A DNA stretch of 64,000 nt. Source: an uncultured SAR116 cluster alpha proteobacterium. GTDB lineage: Bacteria; Pseudomonadota; Alphaproteobacteria; Puniceispirillales; Marisalimonadaceae. Below the pieces are notes generated by a model that searched no databases, had not been told where the DNA came from, and worked only from the letters and a program-made list of their open reading frames with translations. Each line of letters opens with the position of its first letter. The first letter of the stretch is position 1. The DNA is taken from positions 22,191 to 86,190 of the forward strand of contig CACCZR010000001.1 of assembly GCA_902550555.1 (NCBI GenBank). The letters are read 5' to 3'. Position numbers and translations under genes: made by a program. Positions 45,432-57,439 of this stretch are shown one piece after another.

Positions 45432-47252
45432 AGACTTTGCTAAATTTCTTGGTTGATCAACATCGGTTCCTCTTTCCCTAGCAACGTGATAAGCAATTAA
45501 TTGAGCTGGTATTGACATAAAAATTGGAGAAAAAACATCATTCCAAGTATCATTAAAAGTTGGAACTAAAACTTTATTTTCTATAAAAGATATCTTATTT
45601 ATATTTTTTTGATCTGAAACCAAAAATACCTTCCCCCCTCTTGCCAATGCCTCTTGAAGATTAGATATAGATTTTTCTTCCATTCCATCCGAGGTCAAAA
45701 ACATTATTATTGGCAAACCTTCTTCAATAAGAGCAATTGGTCCATGTTTCATCTCACCAGCAGCAAAACCCTCAGAGTGTATGTAGCTTAATTCTTTAAG
45801 TTTTAATGCTCCTTCTAATGCCAAGGGGTAAAGTATTCCTCTACCAAGATAGAGAATATTTTGGCTATTTTTAATAGATTGAGCTAAGTTTATAAATTCT
45901 TCATTGAGTGATAAAATTTTAGATAAAAAGTTTGGTACTAATTTTAAGTTTTGGATAAAATTCTGATATTTTTCTAGCGATATTTTTTTATTATACATTC
46001 CAATTTTCATTGCAATAGATAATAAAACTATTAACTGAGAGGTAAAAGATTTTGTGCTTGCAACTCCGACTTCAGGTCCAACATGGGTGAATATAGAGTA
46101 ATCAGCTTCTCTATCAATTGAACTATTTTCTACATTTGTTATTGCTGTTGTTGTCAAATTTAATCTTTTTGCTTCTCTCATTGCCATTAAAGTATCAATA
46201 CTCTCTCCTGATTGAGAGATAACTATCATACATGAATACATTGCTGTAGCAGGGCTTCTATACCTGTATTCAGATGAAAGTTCTACATTTACTGGAATAG
46301 ATGAAAATTTTTCAATCCAATATTTTCCAACCATAGCAGCATAGTGACTGGTTCCAGCTGCACAAATTGTGATGCCAAAGTTTTTTTGTATATTCATTTT
46401 TTCTGGAAAAATATTTAAGTCATTTTCTTCTCTTACTAAATTACCAATAGTGTTAATTAACACATTAGGCTGTTCATGGATTTCTTTTTCCATAAAATGT
46501 TTATATCCATCTTTATTTAAAAAATTTAAATTTGACTTAATATTTATCTTTTCTCTTTTAACTTTATTATTGTTAAGATCATAAATTTGGAAATTTGTTT
46601 TGTTTAAAATAGCATAATCACCGTCGTTTAAATAAATTACTTCATTTACCATATGTGAAATGGACTGAGCATCAGAGCCTACAATATTATAACCATCACC
46701 TAATCCTATAACTAAAGGTGATGTTTTTCGAGCAACAAAAATCTCTTCTTTTAAACTATGAATAGCAGCAAAGGCATATGCTCCTTCAATTTTTTCAACT
46801 ACTGAAACACAAGCATTAAAGAAATTATTAGTATTTTTCATTGAAATACTTAATAAATGTGGAATTACTTCCGTGTCAGTTGATGTTTCAAAAACAACAT
46901 TCTTTTCTTTTAATTCTAAACGTATTTGATCGTGGTTTTCAATAATACCGTTATGAACTACGGCAACATTTTCAGATAAAATTGGATGTGTGTTTTCTAA
47001 TAAAACTTTTCCATGAGTTGCCCAGCGAGTATGGCCTATTGCAATTGAAACATCTTTTATCTCTTCTGCCAAAACTTCAAATTTAGAATTTAATTTATTT
47101 AATTTTCCTAGAGCTTTAATTGTATTAAGGTGGCTCTTTTGTAAATAAGCTAATCCAGCAGAATCATAACCTCGGTATTCTAGATTTTTTAAAACATTTA
47201 AAGCACTTTTACACGCATTTAATTTTCCAACTATACCGACTATACCACACAT
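45417..47252 (-). CDS. glmS: Glutamine-fructose-6-phosphate aminotransferase (isomerizing)
   Basis: At 611 residues this is full length. The N-terminal glutaminase domain starts MCGIVGIVG, with Cys2 as nucleophile, and has YRGYDSAGLAY and GHTRWATHGKV. Two SIS domains follow (ICAAGTSHYAA, ISQSGESIDTLMAM, GRGILYPLALEGALKLKELSY, GEMKHGPIALI). The end is the conserved DQPRNLAKSVTVE. It makes glucosamine-6-phosphate for UDP-GlcNAc and is divergent from glmU with 60 bases between. No glmS ribozyme is visible. Confidence 0.98.
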   Translation of the reverse strand: MCGIVGIVGKLNACKSALNVLKNLEYRGYDSAGLAYLQKSHLNTIKALGKLNKLNSKFEVLAEEIKDVSIAIGHTRWATHGKVLLENTHPILSENVAVVHNGIIENHDQIRLELKEKNVVFETSTDTEVIPHLLSISMKNTNNFFNACVSVVEKIEGAYAFAAIHSLKEEIFVARKTSPLVIGLGDGYNIVGSDAQSISHMVNEVIYLNDGDYAILNKTNFQIYDLNNNKVKREKINIKSNLNFLNKDGYKHFMEKEIHEQPNVLINTIGNLVREENDLNIFPEKMNIQKNFGITICAAGTSHYAAMVGKYWIEKFSSIPVNVELSSEYRYRSPATAMYSCMIVISQSGESIDTLMAMREAKRLNLTTTAITNVENSSIDREADYSIFTHVGPEVGVASTKSFTSQLIVLLSIAMKIGMYNKKISLEKYQNFIQNLKLVPNFLSKILSLNEEFINLAQSIKNSQNILYLGRGILYPLALEGALKLKELSYIHSEGFAAGEMKHGPIALIEEGLPIIMFLTSDGMEEKSISNLQEALARGGKVFLVSDQKNINKISFIENKVLVPTFNDTWNDVFSPIFMSIPAQLIAYHVARERGTDVDQPRNLAKSVTVE

Positions 47253-47312
47253 AAATATTTCCCATTTACATAATAAATTTGAATTTTTGATATTAAAATA
47301 TATAAATAAATA

Positions 47313-48611
47313 ATGAATGTTTGTACAGTTATACTTGGAGCAGGAAAAGGTTCTAGGATGAAGTCAATGACTCCTAAACCATTTCATAAAGTTGCAAACT
47401 TGAAACTTATTGATTGGGTTCTTAATACTCTCAATTCAATTAAATTAAATAAAAAAATAATAGTAACGTCTAAAAATTTTAATTTTTCAGAATATTCTAA
47501 AACTAATCGAATTGTTATTCAAAACGATCAATTAGGTACGGGTAATGCCGTTATTGAAACAAAAAATGAACTTAAAAATTTCAAAGGTGTGATTGTTATA
47601 TGTTTTGCTGACACTCCCTTTATCACAAAAAAAACTATAAAAAAACTCATTAAATCTATTAAACAAGGTAATGATATTGCATTAACCTCCTTCAAAAGTA
47701 ATCGTAAGAACTCATATGGAAAAATTATTTTATCTCAAAAAAATAAACCAGTAAAAATTACTGAAGATAGAAATGGAAAATTAAATTCACTTTTGTGTAA
47801 TGGTGGAATAATGGCTTTTAACAGTGACATTATGTTCAATTTACTATCAAAGATTAAACCCGATAATATATCAAAAGAATATTATTTAACGGAAGTTGTA
47901 GAAATAGCTTATAAAAATGATCTTAAAACAGATCTAATTCATATTGATGAACAAGAAATATTAGGAGTGAATTCCAGAGAAGATCTAGCTTTAGCTGAAA
48001 AAATTATTCAAACAAAATTAAGACATTTTTTTCTTAATAAGGGAGTAACATTAATTGATCCAGAAACTAATTACTTTTCTTATGATACTATTATTAAAAA
48101 AGATGTAACAATCTTTCCCAATGTATTTATTGGTGAAGGCGTTAAAATTGACAGTGGATCAAGTATTTTGTCATTTTGTCATTTAGAAAACTGCTATATA
48201 AAAAAAAATGTATCAATAGGTCCTTTTGCAAGAATAAGAGGTAATACAGTTTTAAACGAGAATAATAAAATTGGCAATTTTGTTGAATTGAAGCATGTAA
48301 TTTCAGGAAAAGACGTAAAAATTAACCATCTTTCATATATAGGTGATACTTCAATTGGAAGGTCTAGTAACATAGGTGCAGGATCTATTACATGTAATTA
48401 TGATGGTCATAAAAAAAATAAAACATTTATAGGTTCTAATACTTTTGTTGGCTCAAACTCTACTATGGTTGCCCCATTAAAAATCGGTAACAATAGTACG
48501 ATTGGAGCTGGATCAGTAATTACTGAAGATGTTAATCATGGTGATCTTGCTATTGGAAGAGAAAGACAAGTAAATAAAAAAGATAGATCAATTACTAAGA
48601 AAAAAAATTAA
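47313..48611 (+). CDS. glmU: Bifunctional UDP-GlcNAc pyrophosphorylase / glucosamine-1-phosphate acetyltransferase
   Basis: At 432 residues this is slightly short for GlmU. The N-terminal nucleotidyltransferase reads VCTVILGAGKGSRMKSMTPKPFHKVA, then QLGTGNAV and CFADTPF. The C-terminal left-handed beta helix has IGPFARIRGNTVL, GNFVELKHVISGKDVKINHLSYIGD with the likely catalytic histidine, and NYDGHKKNKTFIGSNTFVGSN. It makes UDP-GlcNAc for peptidoglycan and LPS. Its end overlaps the convergent glycosyltransferase-like gene by 4 bases. Confidence 0.96.
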   Translation: MNVCTVILGAGKGSRMKSMTPKPFHKVANLKLIDWVLNTLNSIKLNKKIIVTSKNFNFSEYSKTNRIVIQNDQLGTGNAVIETKNELKNFKGVIVICFADTPFITKKTIKKLIKSIKQGNDIALTSFKSNRKNSYGKIILSQKNKPVKITEDRNGKLNSLLCNGGIMAFNSDIMFNLLSKIKPDNISKEYYLTEVVEIAYKNDLKTDLIHIDEQEILGVNSREDLALAEKIIQTKLRHFFLNKGVTLIDPETNYFSYDTIIKKDVTIFPNVFIGEGVKIDSGSSILSFCHLENCYIKKNVSIGPFARIRGNTVLNENNKIGNFVELKHVISGKDVKINHLSYIGDTSIGRSSNIGAGSITCNYDGHKKNKTFIGSNTFVGSNSTMVAPLKIGNNSTIGAGSVITEDVNHGDLAIGRERQVNKKDRSITKKKN

Positions 48612-49408
48612 TATCCCCTATCATCAACTCTTAAGTGTTTAAACAAACCATTTGTTATAATCAAATTCCATCTTTTATCTCTCCACCACTGGTTATTTAG
48701 CTCAATTTCAATATTTTTAAATCCATTAATTTTTTTCTTACTATTGGCAATTTCAGCCTCGTTAATAATTACTTTTAAAAAGAAATTTCTATCAACCATA
48801 ATTGCTAAGTTTGACCAATTCATAATTTCAGATGTAATTAAATAGGAATTATTTTCTAATTTTGATATATATTTAGGAAATTTTATATCTGGATCTTTTT
48901 CAGTATATATTCCTGTACCAATTAACTTTTTTGCTTTGTTTGGTCTTAAAAATCTTTTTATTTTATTTAAAGTTCCACAACCCCAATATTTTTTATATTT
49001 GTTTATAGCATGAAAAGGTTCACCGGGATCTTTAATACTTCTTAATCTAACTTGAGCTGCTTTATATTTATATAAATGTTCAAGCGAATGTTTAAGTAAA
49101 GTATATGTTATCTTATCATTCTCAACTAAAGGTAAATCATTTTCTAAAAGTAATAAAGGACCCTCAGGCATGTTTAATGCTAAATTTTTGAACCCATTTA
49201 AGATACCAATATTCTTTTTAAATAAAATAGGTTTATATCCAAAGTTTTTGCATATTTTTATCCCTTCATTATTATATTCAGGCAAACAAATAAATTTAGA
49301 GTGAGTTAAAGAATTTAATCCATTTTCTTGATAACTTTTTAATGAATTGTAAAGGCTTGCATAACCTTTCCAACTTAAAATTCCAATCGAAAAATTAAGA
49401 TTTTTCAT
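48608..49408 (-). CDS. Glycosyltransferase-like protein (GT-A fold, uncertain)
   Basis: This 266-residue protein begins NFSIGILSWKGYASLYNSLKSYQENGL, as GT2-type enzymes do, with an acidic LLLLENDLPLVEND that could stand for the DxD-like nucleotide-sugar site. The C-terminal half is unusual (NNQWWRDKRWNLIITNGLFKHLRVDD). The substrate is unknown. It overlaps the SbmA-like gene by 14 bases at the end of the cell-shape operon, hinting at an envelope polysaccharide role. Confidence 0.65.
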   Translation of the reverse strand: MKNLNFSIGILSWKGYASLYNSLKSYQENGLNSLTHSKFICLPEYNNEGIKICKNFGYKPILFKKNIGILNGFKNLALNMPEGPLLLLENDLPLVENDKITYTLLKHSLEHLYKYKAAQVRLRSIKDPGEPFHAINKYKKYWGCGTLNKIKRFLRPNKAKKLIGTGIYTEKDPDIKFPKYISKLENNSYLITSEIMNWSNLAIMVDRNFFLKVIINEAEIANSKKKINGFKNIEIELNNQWWRDKRWNLIITNGLFKHLRVDDRGY

Positions 49409-50405
49409 TTTCTACGAGAGCTTTGTCATCTCCACCATTTAATATAATCTGTTTTTCAAATTCTCTAAGTCTTTTATAAACACTTGCTAATTCTATAATT
49501 GTGGGCCATGCCTTTAATAAGTACTGCATTGATCCCTCAACTCTACCAAATGCTCTAATTATTTGTTGCATAACTCCTAGAGTTACGACACCAGCAACAA
49601 TAGCTGGTGCAAGAAAAACATAAGCACTTAAAACATTAGCCTGCAAATATGCCATTCTGCCAATATTGAAATAAAGGTATCTCAAATAACTTAAAAAATG
49701 TATTTGTTTAACATCAATAAACAATTCATCAATTGTTTTTGGCCTAACAAACTGATCATCTTCTGCAATAACTAAAATTTTTCTATACGCTGCTTCTTTT
49801 TTTTGCAAATCATATTCGACACCTACTAACCTTAAAACCCACCCAAGGCCAATCAAAAATATTGTTCCTCCAAGAGTCCATACAAGTGCCCCTGTAATCA
49901 ATCCATATTGCCAATCACCAAAAAAATAAATCGGAATACCTAAAGATAACCCAAACAAGATTGGTATAAATTGGATTAAAACCATTATAGATTCGACTAA
50001 ACTTGTACCAAGTGATTCCATTATTCTTGCAAATTTAACAGTATCTTCTTGAACCCTTTGTGCCGCCCCTTCAATAGTTCTTGCTGTATTATATACAGAA
50101 TGATACCAATCAACCATAGCTGTTCTCCATCTAAACAAATAGTGGGCAGTAAAATAACTTATTATTACGTATAGACCTACATACATTCCTGCCAAAGTTA
50201 TAAAAGAAAATAAACTATCCCAATATTCATCAATAGTTATTGAATTTGGAGACCCTAAAGCTTTTTGAATCATATCATAAAATTTTCCAAACCATTCATT
50301 GATTTTTACATCTATTTTAACCTGAACCCATAAAGAAAATAATATCAAAAAGGAACCTAACCATGACCATAAAAACCATTTTTTTATTTTAAAAAATCTA
50401 AACAT
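49395..50405 (-). CDS. SbmA/BacA-like peptide transporter family protein
   Basis: This 336-residue membrane protein matches SbmA/BacA: WVQVKIDVKINEWFGKFYDMIQKAL, LFRWRTAMVDWYHSVYN, EGAAQRVQEDTVKFARIMESLG, VEYDLQKKEAAYRKILV and MQYLLKAWPTIIELASVYKRLREFE. The family takes up antimicrobial peptides, B12-like molecules and other substrates, and in rhizobia affects very-long-chain lipid A. It is somewhat shorter than the usual 400 residues. It overlaps rodA by 8 bases. Confidence 0.88.
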   Translation of the reverse strand: MFRFFKIKKWFLWSWLGSFLILFSLWVQVKIDVKINEWFGKFYDMIQKALGSPNSITIDEYWDSLFSFITLAGMYVGLYVIISYFTAHYLFRWRTAMVDWYHSVYNTARTIEGAAQRVQEDTVKFARIMESLGTSLVESIMVLIQFIPILFGLSLGIPIYFFGDWQYGLITGALVWTLGGTIFLIGLGWVLRLVGVEYDLQKKEAAYRKILVIAEDDQFVRPKTIDELFIDVKQIHFLSYLRYLYFNIGRMAYLQANVLSAYVFLAPAIVAGVVTLGVMQQIIRAFGRVEGSMQYLLKAWPTIIELASVYKRLREFEKQIILNGGDDKALVENEKS

Positions 50406-51504
50406 TTCTGCTAACTCTTATACTTTGAATAATTCCAAGTCCAATAAAAATAGTTATAAGAGAAGTTCCTCCATTACTTATGAATGGAAGTGGGGCTCCT
50501 ACAACAGGTATTAATCCAGATACCATGCCAATGTTGAAAATAACATATAAAAAAATTAAAAAGGAGATTCCAAAAATTATAATTTTATTTGTAAAATCTT
50601 CTTCTTTTAAAAATTCTCTCATCAAAACGATAATGATAACAAAGTATAAAATTAATAATGACATAGATCCAATAAAACCCATTTCCTCTGAAATCAAAGT
50701 ATATACAAAGTCAGTATGTTTTTCTGGTAAGAAATCTAATCTGCTCTGACTTCCAGCCAAATATCCTTTCCCAAACATTCCACCAGAACCTATAGCAATT
50801 TTTGATTGCATTATCTGGTAGCCCTTTCCAAGGGTATCTAATTCAGGATTTAAAAAAACTAAAATTCTATATTTTTGGTATTCAAGTAAGTTTTGCCATA
50901 TTACAGGTATAGAAATTAATGATACTAATGTTATTGATAAAATGACATTCCAAGAAAGGCCATTTAAAAAAATTATTGCGAAACCAAGTAATATTAACAT
51001 TGAACCAGTACCAAGATCAGGTTGATTGATAATTAAAAATCCAGGTATTAGAACTAAAGAAATTGCAATTAAATTATACAAAATATTTTTTGAATTATTT
51101 GGAAAATAAGTAAAAAATTTTGCTAATAATAATATTATGGCTATTTTTGCTAATTCTGAGGGTTGAAAAAAAAAGTATTTAAGGTCAATCCATCTCTTTA
51201 CATCTCCAACTCCAAAATGAGTTACGTATATTAAACACAAAATACAAAATATATATAAAATAACTGAAAAATTCATAATAAAATTAATTTTAAATTGACT
51301 TAAAATAAAAACTATAAAAAATCCAAAAATCACTTTATATATATGATTAAGTGCCCAAGGTTTTAAACTACCATCTCCTGCTGAATAAAGTGCACCAACA
51401 CCAATTATACAAATAACTAAAACTACAAATAATAGAATCCAATCCAATTTAAAAAAATTTTTTAATATACTGTCTGGTTTATAAAATTTATTAGAAGTGA
51501 ACAT
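50398..51504 (-). CDS. rodA: Rod-shape peptidoglycan polymerase RodA
   Basis: This 368-residue SEDS-family protein has about ten membrane helices. It includes KRWIDLKYFFFQPSELAKIAIILLLAKFF, NQPDLGTGSMLIL, GSGGMFGKGYLAGSQSRLDFLPEKHTDFVYTLISEEMGFIGS and the C-terminal PLPFISNGGTSLI. RodA is the glycosyltransferase of the elongasome and pairs with PBP2, encoded 11 bases upstream. Context distinguishes it from FtsW. Confidence 0.95.
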   Translation of the reverse strand: MFTSNKFYKPDSILKNFFKLDWILLFVVLVICIIGVGALYSAGDGSLKPWALNHIYKVIFGFFIVFILSQFKINFIMNFSVILYIFCILCLIYVTHFGVGDVKRWIDLKYFFFQPSELAKIAIILLLAKFFTYFPNNSKNILYNLIAISLVLIPGFLIINQPDLGTGSMLILLGFAIIFLNGLSWNVILSITLVSLISIPVIWQNLLEYQKYRILVFLNPELDTLGKGYQIMQSKIAIGSGGMFGKGYLAGSQSRLDFLPEKHTDFVYTLISEEMGFIGSMSLLILYFVIIIVLMREFLKEEDFTNKIIIFGISFLIFLYVIFNIGMVSGLIPVVGAPLPFISNGGTSLITIFIGLGIIQSIRVSRNV

Positions 51505-51515
51505 TAAAACCTAAT

Positions 51516-53339
51516 TCAAATTAATAATTTTTCTATTATATCTTTTGCGATAGGTGCTGCAGTTACAGAACCACTTCCACCATGCTCTACAATAACACAA
51601 ATTGAGTATTTAGGTTTTTCTAATGGAGCATATCCTACAAATAAAGCATGATCTCGTTTTTTCCACTCACGATCTTTATTTTTTATAATTCCTTTTTCTC
51701 TTTCCTCTTCAGAAATTCTAACGACTTGTACAGTGCCTGTTTTTCCTGCCATTTTAATACTTTGACTATTTAATTTAGATTTAAATGCTGTACCTAATTC
51801 ATTATTAACTACATTTGACATTGCATTTTTTACATAATTTAAATGACCTTTATTTATATCTAATTTTAAAAATTTTTTTGTTTTATTTTTTAATAAAGTT
51901 GGTTCTACTGACATTTCTGAGTTTGCAATACGAGCAGTCATTGTACATAACTCAATAGGATTACTCAACATATAACCCTGACCAATTGAGGCATTAATTG
52001 TTTCACCTGGTGTCCACCTTGTTCCTCTATTATCTAACTTCCATTTCTTAGAGGGTACTAACCCTTTTTGAAATTCACTTAATTCCAAATTAATGTTTGC
52101 TGATAAACCTAGTTTATTTAGCATTAAACCAATTTTATCAATTCCTACTTTTAATCCAAGTTCATAAAAAAATACATCACATGATCTTTCTATTGCTTGT
52201 GATAAGTTTATATTTCCATGTCCATATTTATGCCAACAATGAAATTTCATATCACCATATTCTTTTACTCCATTGCAAAAAAACTTGTTATCATAACCAA
52301 TAACACCACTCTCTAAAGCAGCTAAAGCTACAGCCATTTTTATTGTTGACCCGGGTGGATAAAGACCAGAAACAGCTCTATTAAGGAGTGGTGCTTTTTT
52401 ATTATTCACTAAAGATTTCCATTCTTTAGGATTGATTCCTCTTGTAAATATATTTGGATTAAAATTTGGTGATGATACACAACATATCAATTCTCCAGTA
52501 TTAACATCCATAACTACCACAGAACCTGTTTCAGGCTCTACATATTCTCTTTTCTTGGTATTTATGTTTTGCAGTCTACTTAATGCATATGATTGAATAT
52601 TTAAGTCAATACTTAGATTTAAATTTTTTCCAGGATTAGGATTTTCATACAAATTAGAAGTTATAATTTTACCTCTTGCATTAACTTCTTCTCTTCTTCT
52701 TCCGAATTCACCTCTCAGTTGATTATCAAAAAATTTTTCTATGCCATATTTCCCAATTCTTAAATTAGAAAAATTGATTAAATTTTTGTTTCTTTTTAAA
52801 TCATTTTCTGTCAACTTCCCAGTGTACCCAATTAAATGACTTGTTATAGCCCCTTGAGGATAAACTCTTTTCTTAGTCATTAAAAAATTTACCTTTGGGA
52901 ATTCATGTAATCTAACTGCAATTTTTGAAATATCTCTTTTTGAAAGATTATCTGTGATAAATACATTAATATTATTTTTTTTTAAATTTTTGTATCTTAT
53001 TTGAAAATTATTTATATCTTCTTCGTTAAGAGTTGTTATTGATGAAAGCTTTTTTAGAATTTCACTTAAATTTAAATTTTTAGATGATTTTATATATAAA
53101 CTAAATGCATCTCTATTAGCTGCTAAAACTCTACCTTTTCTATCATAAATTTGACCTCTTTCTGGAACAACAAGACTAAAATTAAACTGATTTTCTTTAG
53201 ATAATTTATCATACTTTTTATTTTCAATAACTTGAAGATCAAATAATCTCCATGAAAGAACTCCAAACGAAATACCCTTTAAAGCAGATAAGAAAAAAAA
53301 CCTTCTTTCAATATTTTTTTTAAAAATTAAATTTTTCAT
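51516..53339 (-). CDS. mrdA: Penicillin-binding protein 2
   Basis: This 607-residue class B PBP has one N-terminal membrane segment, the pedestal start VVPERGQIYDRKGRVLAAN, and a transpeptidase domain with active-site SxxK in LYPPGSTIKMAVAL, the SxN-equivalent ERSCDVFFYELG, and the KTG box MAGKTGTVQVVR. It cross-links peptidoglycan during elongation together with RodA. Its start overlaps the end of mreD by 4 bases. Confidence 0.96.
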   Translation of the reverse strand: MKNLIFKKNIERRFFFLSALKGISFGVLSWRLFDLQVIENKKYDKLSKENQFNFSLVVPERGQIYDRKGRVLAANRDAFSLYIKSSKNLNLSEILKKLSSITTLNEEDINNFQIRYKNLKKNNINVFITDNLSKRDISKIAVRLHEFPKVNFLMTKKRVYPQGAITSHLIGYTGKLTENDLKRNKNLINFSNLRIGKYGIEKFFDNQLRGEFGRRREEVNARGKIITSNLYENPNPGKNLNLSIDLNIQSYALSRLQNINTKKREYVEPETGSVVVMDVNTGELICCVSSPNFNPNIFTRGINPKEWKSLVNNKKAPLLNRAVSGLYPPGSTIKMAVALAALESGVIGYDNKFFCNGVKEYGDMKFHCWHKYGHGNINLSQAIERSCDVFFYELGLKVGIDKIGLMLNKLGLSANINLELSEFQKGLVPSKKWKLDNRGTRWTPGETINASIGQGYMLSNPIELCTMTARIANSEMSVEPTLLKNKTKKFLKLDINKGHLNYVKNAMSNVVNNELGTAFKSKLNSQSIKMAGKTGTVQVVRISEEEREKGIIKNKDREWKKRDHALFVGYAPLEKPKYSICVIVEHGGSGSVTAAPIAKDIIEKLLI

Positions 53340-53848
53340 TTACTTACAAATACATTCAAAAAAACTTTTGGTAAATCGATTAAAAATAAAATTATTGGAA
53401 AGAGTAAAAGTGTTGTTCCAATATTAAATGAAACAGCATAAATATCCGGTAATTTAAAGTTTATAATTAAAAACATAAACTTTACGATTAATAGACTAAT
53501 AATATAAGATAAAGAAAATAAAAACCATTCACCATATTTTTTTAAAATTTTTAAACTAAAATTAAAATTTAATGTAAATAATTTTAATAATATTAAAAAT
53601 AAAGAATGGATCCCTATTAATCCTCCTGTAATCATATCATATAAAAGTCCAAATAAAATTATCAAAATACCAGAAGGTTCATGATTTAATCTTCTTAAAC
53701 TTAAAAATAAAACAATAGCTAAAATGTATGGTTGTGAAATTACAAAAAAAGACAAAAAATTCAGAGAGATTTGTACAAAACAGGCTATTAAAGTAATTAA
53801 AGAAAAAATTAAATTATTAAAAAAAATTTCTGAGTTAAGCTTTTCCAT
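53336..53848 (-). CDS. mreD: Rod shape-determining protein MreD
   Basis: This 170-residue inner-membrane protein has about five helices. It shows LRRLNHEPSGILIILFGLLYDMITGGLIGIHSLFLIL, the usual MreD core in which the LxxDxxxGxxxG pattern is visible. MreD links MreC to the elongation machinery. Sequence conservation is low in this family, so the call rests on position between mreC and mrdA as well. Confidence 0.9.
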   Translation of the reverse strand: MEKLNSEIFFNNLIFSLITLIACFVQISLNFLSFFVISQPYILAIVLFLSLRRLNHEPSGILIILFGLLYDMITGGLIGIHSLFLILLKLFTLNFNFSLKILKKYGEWFLFSLSYIISLLIVKFMFLIINFKLPDIYAVSFNIGTTLLLFPIILFLIDLPKVFLNVFVSK

Positions 53849-53858
53849 TGATATAAAA

Positions 53859-54752
53859 TTAATTATTAAATTTGTTAAAACCCTTCAAATTGATTTTGTT
53901 TTGATTTTCTTGAAGAGGAGCAAATCCAGTAGATTTTTCATGACTTTTTAAATTAACTGAAGATAAAATAGAGACAAATCTCAGTTTTTGAGGATTTGGT
54001 AATGGCTGGACATAATAATTTCCATTTGAAATGGATATTATTTTACCAACATTAACACCTGGTGGAAAAACTCCACCATGCCCTGAAGTTTCTATAATTT
54101 CTCCAATAATAGGTTTAGCTTCCGATGATAAAAACCTTAATTTTAATAATTTACCATTTTCACCCTGAGCAATAGCAGGCCAACCACTTTGAGTTAGATA
54201 AGAGGGTACCATAGAATTTATATCAATTGTTAATAATACTCTACTTGATGATGGTCCAACGCTTATTATTGAGCCCACCAAGCCTAAAGAAGAAATGACT
54301 GGTTGTCCTTTTTTAATGCCATCAACCCGTCCTCCGTTGACAACCATAGTTTTTGCAAAAGTTCCTCCAGATATATTTAATACTCTTCCTGTAAAAATAA
54401 TTTCATTTTGGTTAATTTTAAAATTTAATAATTTTTTTAATTCTATTATTTCACTCTCTGAATTACCTAATTTTGTTTCGATAATCTTAAGTCTACGGTT
54501 TTCATTTTTAAGTTTAATATTTTCTTTTCTTAGTAAGGCTGCTGATTGAACGTCTTTTATAACATTTTCTAATTCTAAGGCTGGTTTGCTAACTAAACTT
54601 GAAATTGGAGATAAGAAATCAGTCAAGAAAGATGACAAATTTCTAAAAGCAATTAAATCTAGCTTACCAACAAATATTAGAATTAAGCAAGTTAAGATCA
54701 GTAATGAATTAAAAAATCTGTTTTTATATAATTTACTTTTTTCAAAAAGCAT
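53859..54752 (-). CDS. mreC: Rod shape-determining protein MreC
   Basis: This 297-residue protein has an N-terminal membrane anchor (FNSLLILTCLILIFVGKLDL), a coiled coil (ENVIKDVQSAALLRKENIKLKNENRRLKIIETKLGN) and the beta-domain with GRVLNISGGTFAKTMVVNGGRVDGIKKGQPVISSLGLVGSI. MreC forms periplasmic filaments that activate PBP2. It lies 27 bases after mreB. Confidence 0.95.
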   Translation of the reverse strand: MLFEKSKLYKNRFFNSLLILTCLILIFVGKLDLIAFRNLSSFLTDFLSPISSLVSKPALELENVIKDVQSAALLRKENIKLKNENRRLKIIETKLGNSESEIIELKKLLNFKINQNEIIFTGRVLNISGGTFAKTMVVNGGRVDGIKKGQPVISSLGLVGSIISVGPSSSRVLLTIDINSMVPSYLTQSGWPAIAQGENGKLLKLRFLSSEAKPIIGEIIETSGHGGVFPPGVNVGKIISISNGNYYVQPLPNPQKLRFVSILSSVNLKSHEKSTGFAPLQENQNKINLKGFNKFNN

Positions 54753-54779
54753 ACTTAATATATTATAACAATAAAATTA

Positions 54780-55817
<1,038 letters not shown>

Positions 55818-55842
55818 TTACCTTTCTATTTCATAATATAAA

Positions 55843-56871
<1,029 letters not shown>

Positions 56872-56879
56872 TTATTAAT

Positions 56880-57437
56880 TTATTCAAAAATTTTATTTAT
56901 TATTTTTGTCTCAGTTTCGTATCCTCTAGACATTGCAGAAACGCCTGTCCGTGAAATTTCAATATCTCCAAGAGATTTCATTAAGTTTACAAATGCGTCT
57001 ATTTTATTAGGTTTACCAGTTAATTCAAAAACAAAACTCTTTAATGTAACATCAAGTGTTTTAGCTCTAAATGTATCTGCAACTCTTAAAGCTTCAACTC
57101 TATTTAAGCCTGATGATACTACTTTAACAAGTGCTAATTCACTTTTTATGAATGGACCCTCAAGCGTCAAATCTCTTACAAGATGAACAGGGATTAATCT
57201 TGACAATTGTGATTTTATCTGTTCGATAGTATTACTTGTACCTTTTGTAACAATTGAAATTCTAGAGAGACTTCTTTTATTATCAATTTCTGTTACAGTT
57301 AAACTTTCAATATTATAACCTCTTCCTGAAAATAAACCTATAACTCTTGCTAAAGTGCCAGGTTCATTATTTACAACAACCGTCAGAGTTCTTAAACTTT
57401 CTTTCTCTTCAATATTTAATTTTTCGTAAATTGACAT
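56880..57437 (-). CDS. ilvH: Acetolactate synthase small (regulatory) subunit
   Basis: At 185 residues the protein has an N-terminal ACT domain (TLTVVVNNEPGTLARVIGLFSGRGYNIESLTV) and a C-terminal ALS_ss_C domain (FVFELTGKPNKIDAFVNLMKSLGDIEISRTGVSAMSRG). It binds the catalytic subunit and confers valine feedback. Its start is 2 bases after the ilvB stop. Confidence 0.96.
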   Translation of the reverse strand: MSIYEKLNIEEKESLRTLTVVVNNEPGTLARVIGLFSGRGYNIESLTVTEIDNKRSLSRISIVTKGTSNTIEQIKSQLSRLIPVHLVRDLTLEGPFIKSELALVKVVSSGLNRVEALRVADTFRAKTLDVTLKSFVFELTGKPNKIDAFVNLMKSLGDIEISRTGVSAMSRGYETETKIINKIFE

Positions 57438-57439
57438 AA

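Noticed and set aside
47253-47312. Possible glmS ribozyme or riboswitch upstream of glmS
   Set aside because: Only 60 AT-rich bases separate glmS and glmU; the glmS ribozyme core is far longer and none of it is visible.
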